This document shows, piece after piece, positions 63,701 through 64,000 of a stretch of DNA of 64,000 bases. The DNA is taken from positions 1 through 64,000 of the forward strand of contig JAQSWY010000004.1 in NCBI GenBank assembly GCA_029266425.1. The letters are read 5' to 3'. The notes below the pieces were generated by a model, which saw nothing but the letters and a program-made list of their open reading frames with translations, was not told the DNA's origin and did not search any database. The stretch comes from Xanthobacteraceae bacterium (GTDB lineage Bacteria > Pseudomonadota > Alphaproteobacteria > Rhizobiales > Xanthobacteraceae). Within the stretch, counting starts at the first letter, position 1, and every line of letters starts with the position of its first letter. The translations under genes and the position numbers were made by a program.

Positions 63701-64000
63701 GACGAAGCGGCCATAAGGGTTGGTGTAGCTGTAATTGTCGGACTTGATGGTGCCGGAGAAAGCACTGGTTTGGCCGCTGCCGATGGTCGACACCAGCGTG
63801 CCGGTGCCGAGATCGACGATACCGGAGCCTGCGAGCGCGCCGATCTGCGTCGTGAAATTGTTGACGTCGAGCGTGCCCGCGGCGGCAATGCTCAGATCGT
63901 TCTGTGCATTGAGCGCCGCGGCATTGCCGAGTTGCAGCGTTCCGGCATTGATGGCGACGTCGCCGGTGAAGCTGTTGCCAGCGCCGAGCAGGAGCGTCCC
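60707..64000 (-). CDS. large autotransporter, C-terminal 1,098 codons (partial)
   Basis: The frame is open to the window edge with no stop, so the N-terminus and signal peptide are outside. The passenger part consists of many glycine/asparagine-rich beta-helix repeats, including passenger-associated repeats such as GGLTKTGANSLTLGAQNTYT and GGLAKVGTGRFELTGDSLYT. The C-terminal ~280 residues are an autotransporter beta-barrel (GFGSWGDWDGNGNAASLDRD, VGYDRVIGEIWRFGVAAGYS, RFGGAYSWNDVSMDRS) ending NSVKGSLVVKF with the terminal Phe needed for outer-membrane insertion. It is probably an adhesin or surface-anchored enzyme. Confidence 0.9.
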   Translation of the reverse strand, partial: GTLLLGAGNSFTGDVAINAGTLQLGNAAALNAQNDLSIAAAGTLDVNNFTTQIGALAGSGIVDLGTGTLVSTIGSGQTSAFSGTIKSDNYSYTNPYGRFVKLGDGTLVIDDSDMEKGEGAVNQGAFAVTSGTANWDTMMVGSGSGANGSLDVSGGTLNIGVGLRVGDFTGTGTVNQTGGTVRVKAACPNIANCAALNIGNQGGTGVYNIGGTGQLILEGGSHSIGRNTGANLAGNGTLNISDNALVELKSNGDDDRGFIVIGDRDQGGNGESKGTVNQTGGTFRIGAGSELYLGGAGQGTYNLNGGTLEIGGESLKGVYNNIGGGYDFNLGGGTIKVIGSALVTSVDAELTSGTSTIDTNGFGATWSGAVTGDGALKKTGAGTLILSNAGNSYSGGTIFDGGTIQANNSGAIGTGAVSFVSNSTLAFGSAFALGNGVSVADDVTATFDTGLGIGALIGVISGEGGLTKTGANSLTLGAQNTYTGATNINQGTLVTAVVNALSTGTAVTVASGAVLDLDGNNQSIGSLAGGGNVELDAALLTIGNDNSNTRFGGVISGSGGLAKVGTGRFELTGDSLYTGNTNINGGILAVNGSIVSDVFVNAGGTLAGNGSTSDVVVLAGGILAPGNSVDTLDVASLTLNDGSLYQVETNALTSDLTAATGNVIVDGALQIDVTAGYTVGQDYTILTSGGTITGVFDTVDWVQDLPFLQADLDYNDQDVLLTLNPLASAWSALTDTKNQAGVADAVQSLGLGDPVFDTILGLNGEQANYTFDMLSGEAYASTSTMLINDSRFIREATLERARAPIERLAPVPAMPVKGAPLAVIDQPNAVWAKGFGSWGDWDGNGNAASLDRDIGGIFVGYDRVIGEIWRFGVAAGYSEADFHVSDRSSSGNAKSYHLAGYGAGNWDAFGLRFGGAYSWNDVSMDRSVVLADGVNSLSGDYSAGTAQVFGEAGYKLSAELASFEPFASLAYVNLNTDGFTERGGPAALTARSSSEGVTYSILGVRAEAQLAPSASLKAALGWQHAFGDTTPEREFSFASGSLPFVVTGVPIAEDAVVVEAGFDYAILPNTVLGIAYSGQLADEATDNSVKGSLVVKF

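Noticed and set aside
1..64000. CRISPR arrays, rRNA genes, insertion sequences with terminal repeats, retron-like RNAs
   Set aside because: Looked for and not seen; the dispersed repeats are too short, too diverged and not regularly spaced for CRISPR, and no IS transposase was found.

Overview
The window is high-GC DNA from an alphaproteobacterium, most likely a member of the Hyphomicrobiales (Rhizobiales). This is inferred from the gene set (membrane-anchored CycM-type cytochrome c, a Yej-type peptide ABC operon with two binding proteins, the fabI / DnaJ-like / RT0821-like / pdxH neighbourhood, an extensin-family protein, a DUF1499 protein) and from small dispersed palindromic repeats between genes. 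No rRNA was seen, so the genus is not fixed.

Left chromosomal part (1-31356). In order: a partial kdsB, a cytochrome c, the five-gene peptide/microcin C-type ABC transporter operon plus a NUDIX hydrolase, an NlpC/P60 protein, a MarR regulator, an M17 aminopeptidase, a TPR lipoprotein, fabI with two downstream genes, a DnaJ-like chaperone, pdxH and an SDR, CorA, an L,D-transpeptidase, and a metallophosphoesterase with a decayed tandem copy. A class III aminotransferase, an extensin-family protein, a HAD phosphatase, a DUF1499 protein, an MBL-fold hydrolase, a carbonic anhydrase, a cupin, and the divergent tRNA-Pro(CGG) and tRNA-Gln(TTG) genes follow.

Genomic island (about 31357-53888, 22.5 kb). 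It is inserted at the 3' end of tRNA-Gln. An 18-bp direct repeat of the tRNA end (31339-31356 and 53871-53888) marks attL and attR. A tyrosine integrase lies next to attR, and an identical 21-bp element sits just inside both ends. The left end carries phage-like cargo: a large protein resembling podovirus internal virion proteins, and two related small ribbon-helix-helix-like proteins with a shared upstream motif. The middle holds recombinase genes and remnants, a HEPN-domain protein, a RAMA-like protein and a DUF559 nuclease. The right half is a DISARM-like defence locus. One arm (minus strand) is cytosine methyltransferase, Vsr endonuclease, DrmA-like helicase and DrmB-like DUF1998 protein. 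The other arm (plus strand) is a sigma-70-family factor coupled to a NERD-nuclease/UvrD-type helicase. The two arms converge and overlap at their 3' ends. No phospholipase-D drmC gene is visible. The dedicated sigma factor and the NERD helicase are the most unusual parts of the window.

Right chromosomal part (53889-64000). It holds a small secreted protein, an exported aspartyl-protease-like protein, a two-subunit chromate transporter with an uncharacterised gene, transaldolase, a TauE/SafE permease, a VOC ring-cleaving dioxygenase, and the C-terminal 1,098 codons of a large autotransporter that runs off the window.
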